From Candidatus Thermokryptus mobilis (lineage in GTDB: Bacteria > Bacteroidota > Ignavibacteria > Kryptoniales > Kryptoniaceae), in assembly GCF_900070205.1 (NCBI RefSeq), contig NZ_FAOO01000012.1, forward strand, positions 1-64,000: a stretch of 64,000 nt of DNA, read 5' to 3'. Positions 36,459-44,819 of this stretch are shown piece after piece. The notes beneath the pieces are model-generated. The model did no database searches. It was not told where the DNA came from and saw nothing but the letters and a program-made list of their open reading frames with translations. Every line of letters begins with the position of its first letter. Positions within the stretch are counted from its first letter, which is position 1. Both the position numbers and the translations under genes were made by a program.

Positions 36459-36809
36459 ATGAGTGAAAATTTCAACGAAATAATCGGATCAGATGCATCA
36501 ATTCATATAAACGGAAAGATAAGCGAAAAAGAAATTGAATATGTTGAGAAAAATTTTTGGTCAAAGCTTGCAAGTGTTAAAGGAAAAGTTGGCTTCAAGC
36601 GTGATTTGATAGCCCTGTATAAATATATGAAAGACCCCCAAGTTCCACTCATAAAAAAAGCAATTGTTATATTTGCGTTAATCTATTTTATCCTTCCCCT
36701 TGATTCAATCCCTGACATTTCACCGATAGTTGGATTTCTTGATGACATTGGGATAGTTGCGATGGTAATTAAGTATTTGAGCAAAGAAATTGAGCCATAT
36801 TACGATTAA
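36459..36809 (+). CDS. DUF1232 (YkvA-like) membrane protein
   Basis: 116 residues. A charged N-terminal half (1-60) is followed by the DUF1232 signature: YKYMKDPQVPLIKKAIVI, then YFILPLDSIPDISPIVGFLDD (77-97), a short membrane hairpin around the conserved DxxPD. Family members are small inner membrane proteins of unknown role. It is 18 bases after pmbA and presumably co-transcribed with it. Confidence 0.82.
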   Translation: MSENFNEIIGSDASIHINGKISEKEIEYVEKNFWSKLASVKGKVGFKRDLIALYKYMKDPQVPLIKKAIVIFALIYFILPLDSIPDISPIVGFLDDIGIVAMVIKYLSKEIEPYYD

Positions 36810-36872
36810 AGTAATCTTTGTGTGATTCCGAAGGGTTAGGGTTGGGAGTGAGTTAATTTCTCCCTCCTCTTC

Positions 36873-37652
36873 TCACTTTGCGGGAGAAATATTGATTTCT
36901 TCAGCTACAGCCATCCCAAAGCCAAGATGATTTTTATGCCCAAATCCCCACTCATAACCAACCTCTATTAACCTTGGATCGGTTTTAATTACAAAAGGAG
37001 CAAGAAAACATTTTATATTTGTCCTTCCAAACTTTATAAGCTTTGAAAATTTCCCACCCTTTGATTTTATATACTCCTCATCAAACTTCATCTCAAAATC
37101 CATCGCTTCTATTTTCTCACCATAAAGGAAGTTAAACTTTGAGAGCAGGTCTTCCTTTATCCTCTCAAAATAGCTCGGTTCGTCTGGCGTCAAAAATAAT
37201 TGTCCCGGTGATTTCCCTCTGAGGACGGCTATAGGTGAGAGAAGGCGAAGTTTCATCTCGGAGTTAAATTTCGGTAATTCAATCTTAGTGATTGATTTAA
37301 CAACAAATTTAATATCGCCAACTTTAAGGTCTCCATCTCGTAAAAAAGCAACTGCCATGGCTTCAATGAAAGAGTCAATCGGAGAGGAAATAAAAAAATT
37401 GAAATCATCCGGATGATTTAACTTAATTTTGGCATCATCGGTTATTATAAAATTTTTGAAGCGAAGAAATGAGAATGTGTAAACCTTGAACTTATCCTTT
37501 AAAATCCCAAGTCGTCTCAAATTTTTATCTTGCGCAAAGATATCACTATGTTTTTTTATTTTTCCTCTTATTTCCGCATAGAGGAGATGATTGTAATTTA
37601 CAGGAACTGATACAGGGAAATGTTGAGCTGAAAGTGTAATTTTTAATCGCAT
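36873..37652 (-). CDS. cas6: CRISPR-associated endoribonuclease Cas6
   Basis: 259 residues. The protein has two ferredoxin-like halves and ends with the Cas6 glycine-rich loop, GYEWGFGHKNHLGFGMA (232-248). LTPDEPSYFERIKEDLLSKF (about 168-187) and the FGRTNIKCFLAPF strand are usual Cas6 features. His22 and His35 near the N-terminus are candidate catalytic residues. Cas6 cuts precursor CRISPR RNA within each repeat. No array and no other cas gene lies within the window, so it is isolated here. An 8-bp inverted repeat sits in its own leader. Confidence 0.85.
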   Translation of the reverse strand: MRLKITLSAQHFPVSVPVNYNHLLYAEIRGKIKKHSDIFAQDKNLRRLGILKDKFKVYTFSFLRFKNFIITDDAKIKLNHPDDFNFFISSPIDSFIEAMAVAFLRDGDLKVGDIKFVVKSITKIELPKFNSEMKLRLLSPIAVLRGKSPGQLFLTPDEPSYFERIKEDLLSKFNFLYGEKIEAMDFEMKFDEEYIKSKGGKFSKLIKFGRTNIKCFLAPFVIKTDPRLIEVGYEWGFGHKNHLGFGMAVAEEINISPAK

Positions 37653-37664
37653 AAAAAATCCCCC

Positions 37665-37692
37665 GCTTTGAATTTGACTGTTTTTTCAAAGC
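37665..37692 (-). other. Hairpin in the cas6 leader
   Basis: GCTTTGAA (37665-37672) and TTCAAAGC (37685-37692) form a perfect 8-bp inverted repeat with a 12-base loop, directly before the GGGGGA ribosome binding site of cas6 on the minus strand. Confidence 0.5.
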
Positions 37693-37789
37693 CCCTTTAT
37701 TTTCCCCGAACAAAGGCATGAGATTAAAACGAGTTTTTATTTTAGTTAAAAAATTTATCTACGTGACATTCCATCCCTCGCTCAAAAAT

Positions 37790-37817
37790 TAATTTTGGGG
37801 GCGGGGAAACCCCACCC
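37790..37817 (-). terminator. Terminator of the M14-like peptidase gene
   Basis: GGGCGGGG (37799-37806) and CCCCACCC (37810-37817) form an 8-bp stem with one G-T pair and an AAA loop; an A/T-rich run follows on the minus strand. The rest of the gap up to cas6 holds only the cas6 leader. Confidence 0.65.
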
Positions 37818-37849
37818 AGTTTTAAATATAAAACAAAGATAAAAATTTT

Positions 37850-40543
37850 TCAAAAGCTCGGTGAAAGTAGAATTGAATTTAAAAACAGGCGATTCAACCC
37901 CAACCAGAACAATCTGAAGTTCGGGTCATCCGCAAACATTATAACCTTTCCACGTCCGCTTGGCTCTTCAATCAGGTATGCTTTCCCAGGGAATTTTTTC
38001 TCCATATCTTCCCAAACAAAGCCACTTATGCGTACATCCTTATCAGCAAACACACCTGGATTTGCTCCATCTTTTGATTTTTCAAAAATCAAAGCAGAAT
38101 AAACGAGGACAGCGATTTCGTCATCGTAACCAAAAGAGAGATAATGAATTGTATCAAGTTTAACTCTAAAAATTGCTCCTGGCGTAAATTCAATCCTTTC
38201 TTTTGGCTTTTTCTCTTTTTCCTTCAAAGTATCCTTTTGAACTTGTGGTTTCTCCTCTTCGTATTCATCTTCATCCGATGAACCCTCACCGAGAAGTTTG
38301 GCACTTGTAAGTTCAACTCCTTTTAAGGTTGGGAAAACGGAAGCGTTTTTCAATGTCACAAGGACACCACCATTTGAAACCCATTCCTTTATTTTCCTCA
38401 CCCCACCTTCACCGAGTAAATTTTTCAATTGATTTGCATTTGCATCTGGTATGATCAAAACATTATATCTGTAAAGATCAACGCTTTGGAAGTAGTCCCA
38501 TCTTATCGGCGTGAAATTATATTCATACATTTGTTCAAGCAAAAACCAAATGGCGCCATACGAACTCTGACTAACGGGTTCTTCAGTTAAGACCGCGATT
38601 TTTGGTTTCTTTATTTCAATCACCCAATTTGAACCAAGGTCAATACCTTTTTCAGTGTAGGCAGAATTGATTGAATATAAATCAACATTCGCTTCTTTTG
38701 CGAGTTGCTTTATCTTTTGATGAAAATCCTGAATATGTTTATTTCTTTCAACGCGAACTATAACTGTTCCTCTGGGGAAGTAAGTTCCATCTTCAGAATA
38801 GAAAAATCTTGAAGCAACAGCAACTTTAAAATCATTTGATAAAAGTTTAGATAGAAGCTTTGCGGATGCGTCTGTATCATATTTGAAGGCGTAAGCATAT
38901 TTTGGAATATCATTTGGAATCTGAAAGCTGAAATTTGGTTTTTGATTAACCTTCTCAACTTTAACTTTCGCTTCATCCTCTGTCATATAACATTCAACAC
39001 CCCAAGCCAAAGGCAAAGCCCAAGCTGTGACATCATAAAACCCAAGCGGTAACCTTCGGACATTTTTCCCAAGCTTTTTGTTATATTCATAAGCAAACCT
39101 TGCTTGTTTTAGAAATTCTTCTTCCATTTGCGGGTCGGGCTCAAAAAGTGTTTTAATGAGTCGCTTCTGGGGTTGATACATCGGAATTATAAATGAGCCT
39201 TTTGGAAAGGTCATTTTTCTGGTGCTCTTATCAAAGTAACTCTTGGCTGATGAACTTGTAAAGCTTTCTTTAGCTTCATAAACCTCAATTTTATGCTTAA
39301 GGCACAACTCCACAAACCTTGCGGTTTTTTCTCTATCTTTATCTGGGACGATGACAAATTGTTTATACTGCTCTTTTTTCGCCTCCTCAAGCGCAGTTTG
39401 TCTAAACTTATAAAAATCAAAAAGTATATCTACCCTGTGATTTACAGACGCCTCAAGCGTTTTCATTGATGCTATGAAATGATGATGAATACCTTCTTTG
39501 AAAGTTATTATGGTTTCATCTTCCCTTTCATATTGAAATCCCTTTCTTCCTCCGGCATCCGTTTCAAATGTCATACCTATGGCGCCGTTAAGAGCCGGAT
39601 AAGAATCCCAATAACCTGGATAATGAAGGTCAAACACTTCACCTGTGTAATAGCTCCAACCGTAATCATCAAAGCCACGAGCGATGTTAAGCCCGATTAC
39701 CTTTGCCCATTTTTTTGTCGTCGGTGGAAGATTTTGATTCACAGGCGGAGCATAAGGGACGAAAAACATATTTTTCGTCTCACCGTGGTGATCAGCGAAG
39801 ACCTGCGGGTTCCAATAATGGAATTGCTCAACAACCTTTTGCGTTTCAATTTGTGAACAAGCAAAAGCATCACGGTTTAAATCGATCAAATAATGATTGT
39901 AATTTGTCTTCATACGCCAATCACCGCGATGCTCTGAAGCATAAGGGTCGGGATTACCATATTTACCGACGAAGGTCGCCTTGAACCAGGATACAGCTTT
40001 TTGATGGCTGTCGGGATTATGCGGAATGTTTATTATTACAACAGCATCTTTCAAAATTTTCTTCGTCACTTCGTCCTCACCAGCACAAAGCTGATATGCG
40101 ACTTGTATCCCAGCTTCAAAAGCTGCTGTTTCATCCCCATCGTTTGAATAATTTAACCAGACAATTAACGGTGTCGTCTCGGCTATTTTTTTAGCTTGTG
40201 TTTCATTTGTAACTCTTGGGTCGGTCAACCTCTCTATGTTTGCTCTTATCTCATCAAGTCGGGCAAGGTTTTCTGGCGAACTTATCACAAGAAGATACAT
40301 ATTTCTTCTTTCGTATGATTGTCCGTATCTGATAATTTTTATCCTATCCGATGATTTCGCAAGTGTGTCAATGTAACGCTCCATTTCATAATGCTCAGTG
40401 ATAAAATCGCCAATTTCATAGCCAAGTATTTGCTTAGGCGTTGGTATTTTGGGATTGTAAACTCCATCTTTCCAAAATTTAAAGTCATCCCCAAAGGACA
40501 AATTCAAAACAAAGAAAAGCAAAAAAGCGGCGAGTTTTTTCAT
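37850..40543 (-). CDS. M14-family zinc carboxypeptidase-like exported protein with Asp in place of the first zinc His
   Basis: 897 residues: signal peptide (1-18), an M14 domain (about 45-370) and a C-terminal GATase1-like domain (about 640-760: IIPDANANQLKNLLGEGG, EWVSNGGVLVTL). M14 enzymes bind zinc through HxxE and a later His. Relatives of this subgroup read YSVHGNE; here the segment is YSNDGDE, so the His is Asp135 while Glu138 stays. The later ligand region is FADHHGE (His252 or His253), and FETDAGG near 330 keeps a catalytic Glu. It may bind zinc through Asp, use another metal, or have lost activity. It is exported, probably to the periplasm or surface. Confidence 0.8.
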   Translation of the reverse strand: MKKLAAFLLFFVLNLSFGDDFKFWKDGVYNPKIPTPKQILGYEIGDFITEHYEMERYIDTLAKSSDRIKIIRYGQSYERRNMYLLVISSPENLARLDEIRANIERLTDPRVTNETQAKKIAETTPLIVWLNYSNDGDETAAFEAGIQVAYQLCAGEDEVTKKILKDAVVIINIPHNPDSHQKAVSWFKATFVGKYGNPDPYASEHRGDWRMKTNYNHYLIDLNRDAFACSQIETQKVVEQFHYWNPQVFADHHGETKNMFFVPYAPPVNQNLPPTTKKWAKVIGLNIARGFDDYGWSYYTGEVFDLHYPGYWDSYPALNGAIGMTFETDAGGRKGFQYEREDETIITFKEGIHHHFIASMKTLEASVNHRVDILFDFYKFRQTALEEAKKEQYKQFVIVPDKDREKTARFVELCLKHKIEVYEAKESFTSSSAKSYFDKSTRKMTFPKGSFIIPMYQPQKRLIKTLFEPDPQMEEEFLKQARFAYEYNKKLGKNVRRLPLGFYDVTAWALPLAWGVECYMTEDEAKVKVEKVNQKPNFSFQIPNDIPKYAYAFKYDTDASAKLLSKLLSNDFKVAVASRFFYSEDGTYFPRGTVIVRVERNKHIQDFHQKIKQLAKEANVDLYSINSAYTEKGIDLGSNWVIEIKKPKIAVLTEEPVSQSSYGAIWFLLEQMYEYNFTPIRWDYFQSVDLYRYNVLIIPDANANQLKNLLGEGGVRKIKEWVSNGGVLVTLKNASVFPTLKGVELTSAKLLGEGSSDEDEYEEEKPQVQKDTLKEKEKKPKERIEFTPGAIFRVKLDTIHYLSFGYDDEIAVLVYSALIFEKSKDGANPGVFADKDVRISGFVWEDMEKKFPGKAYLIEEPSGRGKVIMFADDPNFRLFWLGLNRLFLNSILLSPSF

Positions 40544-40604
40544 TGTTTTTTGGGATTTTTTATTTTTATGACGGAAGGAAATAACGGAAAGTTTTCAAGG
40601 ATAA

Positions 40605-40633
40605 AAAGAAGGCTCAGCCACACTGGCTGAGCC
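40605..40633 (-). terminator. Terminator of the PorV-like gene
   Basis: GGCTCAGCCA (40611-40620) pairs with TGGCTGAGCC (40624-40633), a perfect 10-bp stem, followed on the minus strand by TTCTTTTTAT. Confidence 0.85.
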
Positions 40634-40651
40634 GTTTTAAAGGCAAACAAT

Positions 40652-41683
40652 TTACAACACGACCCCAAGGGAAATCCTGTGGGCTTGTTTTAATCTATAA
40701 AGGTCTGAATACGAGTAATCAAACTTCAAGGCGATATTTGAACCAGGTATGTTAACCCTTACACCTGCGCCAGCGTTAAGAGTGAACTTCCCGTGCGTTT
40801 CATCAACTGCATATCTTTTCATCCCACCAACCCGGACAAAGAACATCTCTCTAAATGCAAACTCACCTCCAACAAGACCAAGCGCTCTGTAATCCCTTTC
40901 ATCTCTATAATCAGCGTTCACTGTAAATCTAAAGCTTTCACTTTCAATCAAGTTAAATGTTGCGCCCATCTGAAATGTCAATGGCAATGACCATTCCTCT
41001 GCCTTTAAATTAGCTATGACATCGGTTGGATTTGACCCAGCTGTTGGATATGGATCAACTTTAACTATAAGGTCTCTTCCCTCAAGTCGTAATTTCGTTC
41101 CAAAGTTTGTAAACGACATTCCGATTTTAAGACCACGAAATCCAGTGTCGTATAAAGTTCCTATGTCAAGGGCGAAAGCACTCGCTGTTGAATGTGAAAT
41201 TGTTTCAGTTATATACTTCACGCTCAAGCCAATTGAAAACTTATCGGTTAAACGTCTTGCATAGCCAACCGCAAAGCAAGCATCATATGCAGAAAATGTT
41301 TGACCACTCGCTCCCTCTGTATCAAGCCATGTCGTGATTGGCATATCTCCCATTGAAAGATAAGTTATACCAACACCAATAGCCCCAAAGTTTCCGAGTG
41401 GAACACCGACTCCGAGAAATGCGACATTCAAGTCAGCGATCCAATCAGTGTTTGCAAACATTACCTCAGTTCTTTTCATCTGGGAAAGACCAGCTGGATT
41501 CCAATACATTGCCGATGGGTCGTTTGCATTAGCTACAACAGCGCTTGCAAGTGCAGAACCGCGTGGGTCAACCGGAATTTTAAGGAATGCAGCAGCTGAA
41601 GTTCCAACATTATCAAATTGTGCAAAAACCATTCCCGGTAAGACAATCAAGATAAACAATGTGAAAATTATCTTAAACCTCAT
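40652..41683 (-). CDS. PorV/PorQ-family outer membrane protein
   Basis: 343 residues from the ATG at 41683, which has GGAGG 5 bases upstream; the longer frame to 41734 is not preferred. Signal peptide ends near FAQ. The N-terminal GTSAAAFLKIPVDPRGSALA and DPSAMYWNPAGL are the hallmark of PorV/PorQ and related FadL-like barrels of T9SS bacteria. The rest alternates in strands and ends with ISLGVVL. PorV carries T9SS cargo from the SprA channel to the attachment complex. It lies downstream of sprA in the same direction with two exported-protein genes between. Confidence 0.85.
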   Translation of the reverse strand: MRFKIIFTLFILIVLPGMVFAQFDNVGTSAAAFLKIPVDPRGSALASAVVANANDPSAMYWNPAGLSQMKRTEVMFANTDWIADLNVAFLGVGVPLGNFGAIGVGITYLSMGDMPITTWLDTEGASGQTFSAYDACFAVGYARRLTDKFSIGLSVKYITETISHSTASAFALDIGTLYDTGFRGLKIGMSFTNFGTKLRLEGRDLIVKVDPYPTAGSNPTDVIANLKAEEWSLPLTFQMGATFNLIESESFRFTVNADYRDERDYRALGLVGGEFAFREMFFVRVGGMKRYAVDETHGKFTLNAGAGVRVNIPGSNIALKFDYSYSDLYRLKQAHRISLGVVL

Positions 41684-41719
41684 TTTTCCTCCGAAATTTT
41701 TATTTTGAAAATCAAATTT

Positions 41720-41745
41720 CAAAAGCCCGGGCAAAACACCCGAGC
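41720..41745 (-). terminator. Terminator between the 992-residue protein and the PorV-like gene
   Basis: GCCCGGGC (41725-41732) and ACCCGAGC (41738-41745) form an 8-bp stem (two G-T pairs on the minus strand), followed by TTTTGAAATTT. Confidence 0.7.
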
Positions 41746-41752
41746 AAAACTT

Positions 41753-44731
41753 CTACTTTATAAGAGCAAACTTCCCAATAACCTCCCCTATCTTCCTTCC
41801 TGTCTCGTCAAATCCCTCAATGTGATAGATATAAACTCCAAACGCTACCTCTTGCTCGTTGTAAGATTGCAAGTTCCAGCGAGCTATTGAGCCACCCTCG
41901 TGATTTATAACCCTGACAAGGTCACCTGCGACATTGTAAATTCTTATTATCGCTTTCGGCGGTAAATGATGGAATTGAACTTCCTTTTGAACGCCATACT
42001 TTCCTACCTCGTAAGGTGAGCTCACAACATAAGGATTCGGAACAACCCTTATATTCTCAAGATCAGAAGCGGTCATACTCGTTGTCGTCTGTTTCACAGT
42101 GTTGAACTCATAAACATCATCCTTTGTCAAAATTTTATTCGTCACAATTCTAATTTTATCACCAGCTGGAACAGAAGCCGCTTCAGAATAGATTCTCACT
42201 CTATAAGGTATATCAGCAAGCGATGTGGCATTAAATTCACCAGGATTGCTCTCTGGATATGGTTTATTTATTATGAAAATTCTGTCATAATCATCCCAGT
42301 TAAATCCAGAGGCACCGCGATCACGAATTGCGGCATTGACTTTTGTATTCGTTGTTATGTTCCATATCTCAAATGGCGCAGTCATTGTCGTTCCGAGTGG
42401 ATTCAAAGCTGAACCAACTTTCGGATATGTTACAGGGTTATTTACAATTCTTATCTCATAGTCTGAAGAAAGTGCCTCCCTTGAAAGCGAATCAATGGTT
42501 GCACCAGCGTTAAAACCTTCAAAAGTTAAATCAATAGTCCAAGCATCGTAAATATGAACACTGTCACCATCAACAACAGCATCCCAGTTTACATCAGGCG
42601 GAAGGTCTTGAACTGGAATATAAAGACCATCAAAAATCAAAGCATTATCAATCGCTGGATCGTAGAAATACGGATAGTTCTTGATAGTATCCCTACTTAT
42701 CGTAACGACATAATTCCCATCTTGATCTTTCAAATCCATAAGCAAACTAAATGGGGTGCTTCCTTGCTTAAAGGTTAAGCTATACTTTTTACCAGTTGTG
42801 ACTCTCGGATCTAAAACCGTTATCGGAATTTTCACATCGCTATTCCCTCTGATGTGAGTAGCTTCTTTATCAGCGCTACCGACAGTTACACCTGAGGCGG
42901 GTTTGCCTGGAATCACTGCAACTGTATTCGTTCCCTCTTTCGGATAGCTTCTAATTGCATTTTCAAGTGGTGGTATGGGTCCATCATCGTGGTCATAAGC
43001 AACAACGGCATACCAGTATTCATACCCATTGTTGACATTTCTATCAATAAAGTAATGCCTTATACCCGCATCGCTTCCTAAATTAAAGTGCCTTCTCGTT
43101 TCTGATTCACCTTGGATTCCATTTTTCAAATCGTATATCGCAATAGGAATCCAACCCTGGAATTGACCAAATGCATCAATTATCGCTTCACCCCATGTTT
43201 GCCCTCTATCCGTGCTCTTATAAATTTTGTATCCCTCAAATGCGTTGTTACCCGTCAATCTATCATTTATATGATCAATCGTTCCATCTGGCTTGTAATA
43301 AATTCCTCTTTCAGAGCGATCATCCCAATAAAGTATAACCATTCTATCACCAGCAACAGCTCTGACGGATGGCTCTGGCGGTGCCTCAGCTGCGCGATAG
43401 CTATTGTTATAAAGCAACTGGCAAAGCATTGCCTTTTTAAACAGGTCACGCTTATTCCTTGCATGAATAGAAGCAAATGTGAAAGCAAGCTGACCTCCAG
43501 GCGGAAGTGTAAATGGTCCAGAACCGACGACATAAGTTATATCAGGTCCAAAAGAATTTGGTGTCTGTGTCCAATCATCTGGATGCGGATTAACATTATG
43601 TGGCGCCATAATCCCACCTGCAAGCTGATCATATTCAGCTGTTTCCGTCTGTGGAGCTTCGCTGTAAGGGAAAACTTGGAATGTCGTTATACCCATTGGC
43701 TCACCTGTTTGAGGATTTATCGGCGTCTCAAGAAATTTCAAACCAACCCATCCAACATTTGAAGCTATCAAACCTTCAACCTTATCATCCCCATCCCAAA
43801 GATATGTGAAGTTCCAAAGCAGTGAGTCCTCACTTGGTGAATATCCTTCAACATCTGTTCCAACTGGAATAAAAGCAGCAAAATCATCCGTCCATTCATA
43901 TGAACCTTGCTCAGGACAATCAGGGTCATCGTGAATCCCAACATAAACATCATATAATGTATCCGTTCCAATGTTTGTGACAATGAATCTAAAAATTATG
44001 AAGTCCTGATTGAGAAAGTCATCCCATTGAAGCCCCCAGATATCAAGACGCACATCCATTGGCTTTGGTTTGTTTCCAGCCTCAGGGTCATTATCAGTCA
44101 CGACGAAATAAGCTTCTCTCTTGGCAACGACTTCACCATCCAAGACGCCCGGGAAACCAGTTGAACCAACTCTTGGCTGATTATATGTTATCTTTCTTGC
44201 GTGTTCTGGTAAATCATTCAAAGATGGCCACCTCTGTGGCCAGGATTGTGGTTTATCACTAAATGCAATCCCTATGTTATTTTTCTCATCAACATAACCA
44301 GCATCAAACCCAGGCAAAGGTTGATATTCTTCTTCACTAAACCTTGCTGCACCTCTTGTTCCACTTGCGAAAAACTTAGTATAACTTCCATCTGGATTTT
44401 TCTTCTTCGCTCCAACTAAAGGAGCCATTGTCCACCTGTATGTTATGCCACTTCTTGCTGGAAACTCCCAGCAAAGTCCCCATCTATCATATCCAAGGGT
44501 TGCAGCATTTGAAATCCTCGCCCAAACATTTCCAACATCAAGGACCGACCTTTTCCTATCACCTGGACCAAGTTCCTTTGAAAGCGGTTTTAACCCACGC
44601 TGAGGAGCAATAACCGTGTTATAATACTTTTCCTTTGTCATCCAGTTCGGATCTTCTTTAACCTGTGCAATTACCCCATTAAATAGACCAACTAAAATTA
44701 AAGTGAGAATAAAAGCGATAACCTTTTTCAT
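41753..44731 (-). CDS. Large secreted protein with FlgD-like C-terminal domain, T9SS-associated
   Basis: 992 residues: signal peptide (1-22), a long beta-rich body with no catalytic motif I recognise (WDDFLNQDFIIFRFIVTN, YWYAVVAYDHDDGP resemble fibronectin-like segments), and a C-terminal Ig fold of the FlgD/T9SS sorting type (VVPNPYVVSSPYEV, IRIYNVAGDLVRVI, GVYIYHIEGFDETGR, ending KFALIK). The NPY start replaces the usual NYPNPFNP. It sits between the TonB receptor and the PorV-like gene, so the four exported proteins may be made together. It is probably surface-exposed. Function unknown. Confidence 0.75.
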   Translation of the reverse strand: MKKVIAFILTLILVGLFNGVIAQVKEDPNWMTKEKYYNTVIAPQRGLKPLSKELGPGDRKRSVLDVGNVWARISNAATLGYDRWGLCWEFPARSGITYRWTMAPLVGAKKKNPDGSYTKFFASGTRGAARFSEEEYQPLPGFDAGYVDEKNNIGIAFSDKPQSWPQRWPSLNDLPEHARKITYNQPRVGSTGFPGVLDGEVVAKREAYFVVTDNDPEAGNKPKPMDVRLDIWGLQWDDFLNQDFIIFRFIVTNIGTDTLYDVYVGIHDDPDCPEQGSYEWTDDFAAFIPVGTDVEGYSPSEDSLLWNFTYLWDGDDKVEGLIASNVGWVGLKFLETPINPQTGEPMGITTFQVFPYSEAPQTETAEYDQLAGGIMAPHNVNPHPDDWTQTPNSFGPDITYVVGSGPFTLPPGGQLAFTFASIHARNKRDLFKKAMLCQLLYNNSYRAAEAPPEPSVRAVAGDRMVILYWDDRSERGIYYKPDGTIDHINDRLTGNNAFEGYKIYKSTDRGQTWGEAIIDAFGQFQGWIPIAIYDLKNGIQGESETRRHFNLGSDAGIRHYFIDRNVNNGYEYWYAVVAYDHDDGPIPPLENAIRSYPKEGTNTVAVIPGKPASGVTVGSADKEATHIRGNSDVKIPITVLDPRVTTGKKYSLTFKQGSTPFSLLMDLKDQDGNYVVTISRDTIKNYPYFYDPAIDNALIFDGLYIPVQDLPPDVNWDAVVDGDSVHIYDAWTIDLTFEGFNAGATIDSLSREALSSDYEIRIVNNPVTYPKVGSALNPLGTTMTAPFEIWNITTNTKVNAAIRDRGASGFNWDDYDRIFIINKPYPESNPGEFNATSLADIPYRVRIYSEAASVPAGDKIRIVTNKILTKDDVYEFNTVKQTTTSMTASDLENIRVVPNPYVVSSPYEVGKYGVQKEVQFHHLPPKAIIRIYNVAGDLVRVINHEGGSIARWNLQSYNEQEVAFGVYIYHIEGFDETGRKIGEVIGKFALIK

Positions 44732-44763
44732 TTTTCTTCTCCAATTTTATTTGTGAAAAAAAT

Positions 44764-44795
44764 TCATAACACCCGCCATCTAAAAGATGGCGGGT
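44764..44795 (-). terminator. Terminator after the TonB receptor gene
   Basis: ACCCGCCATCT (44771-44781) pairs with AGATGGCGGGT (44785-44795), a perfect 11-bp stem, with a T-run following on the minus strand. Downstream genes are then read through or have their own promoter. Confidence 0.8.
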
Positions 44796-44819
44796 TACGA
44801 GTAAAAAACTTAAAAGAGA

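Noticed and set aside
36832-36846. Telomere-like GGGTTAGGGTTGGG
   Set aside because: Only about two imperfect units, in a short gap between convergent genes; chance.
36873-37849. CRISPR array beside cas6
   Set aside because: I looked for regularly spaced direct repeats around cas6 and saw none; only the leader inverted repeat is present.
43112-43762. 216-residue open frame on the plus strand
   Set aside because: Antisense to the 992-residue secreted protein, no ribosome binding site and no family features.
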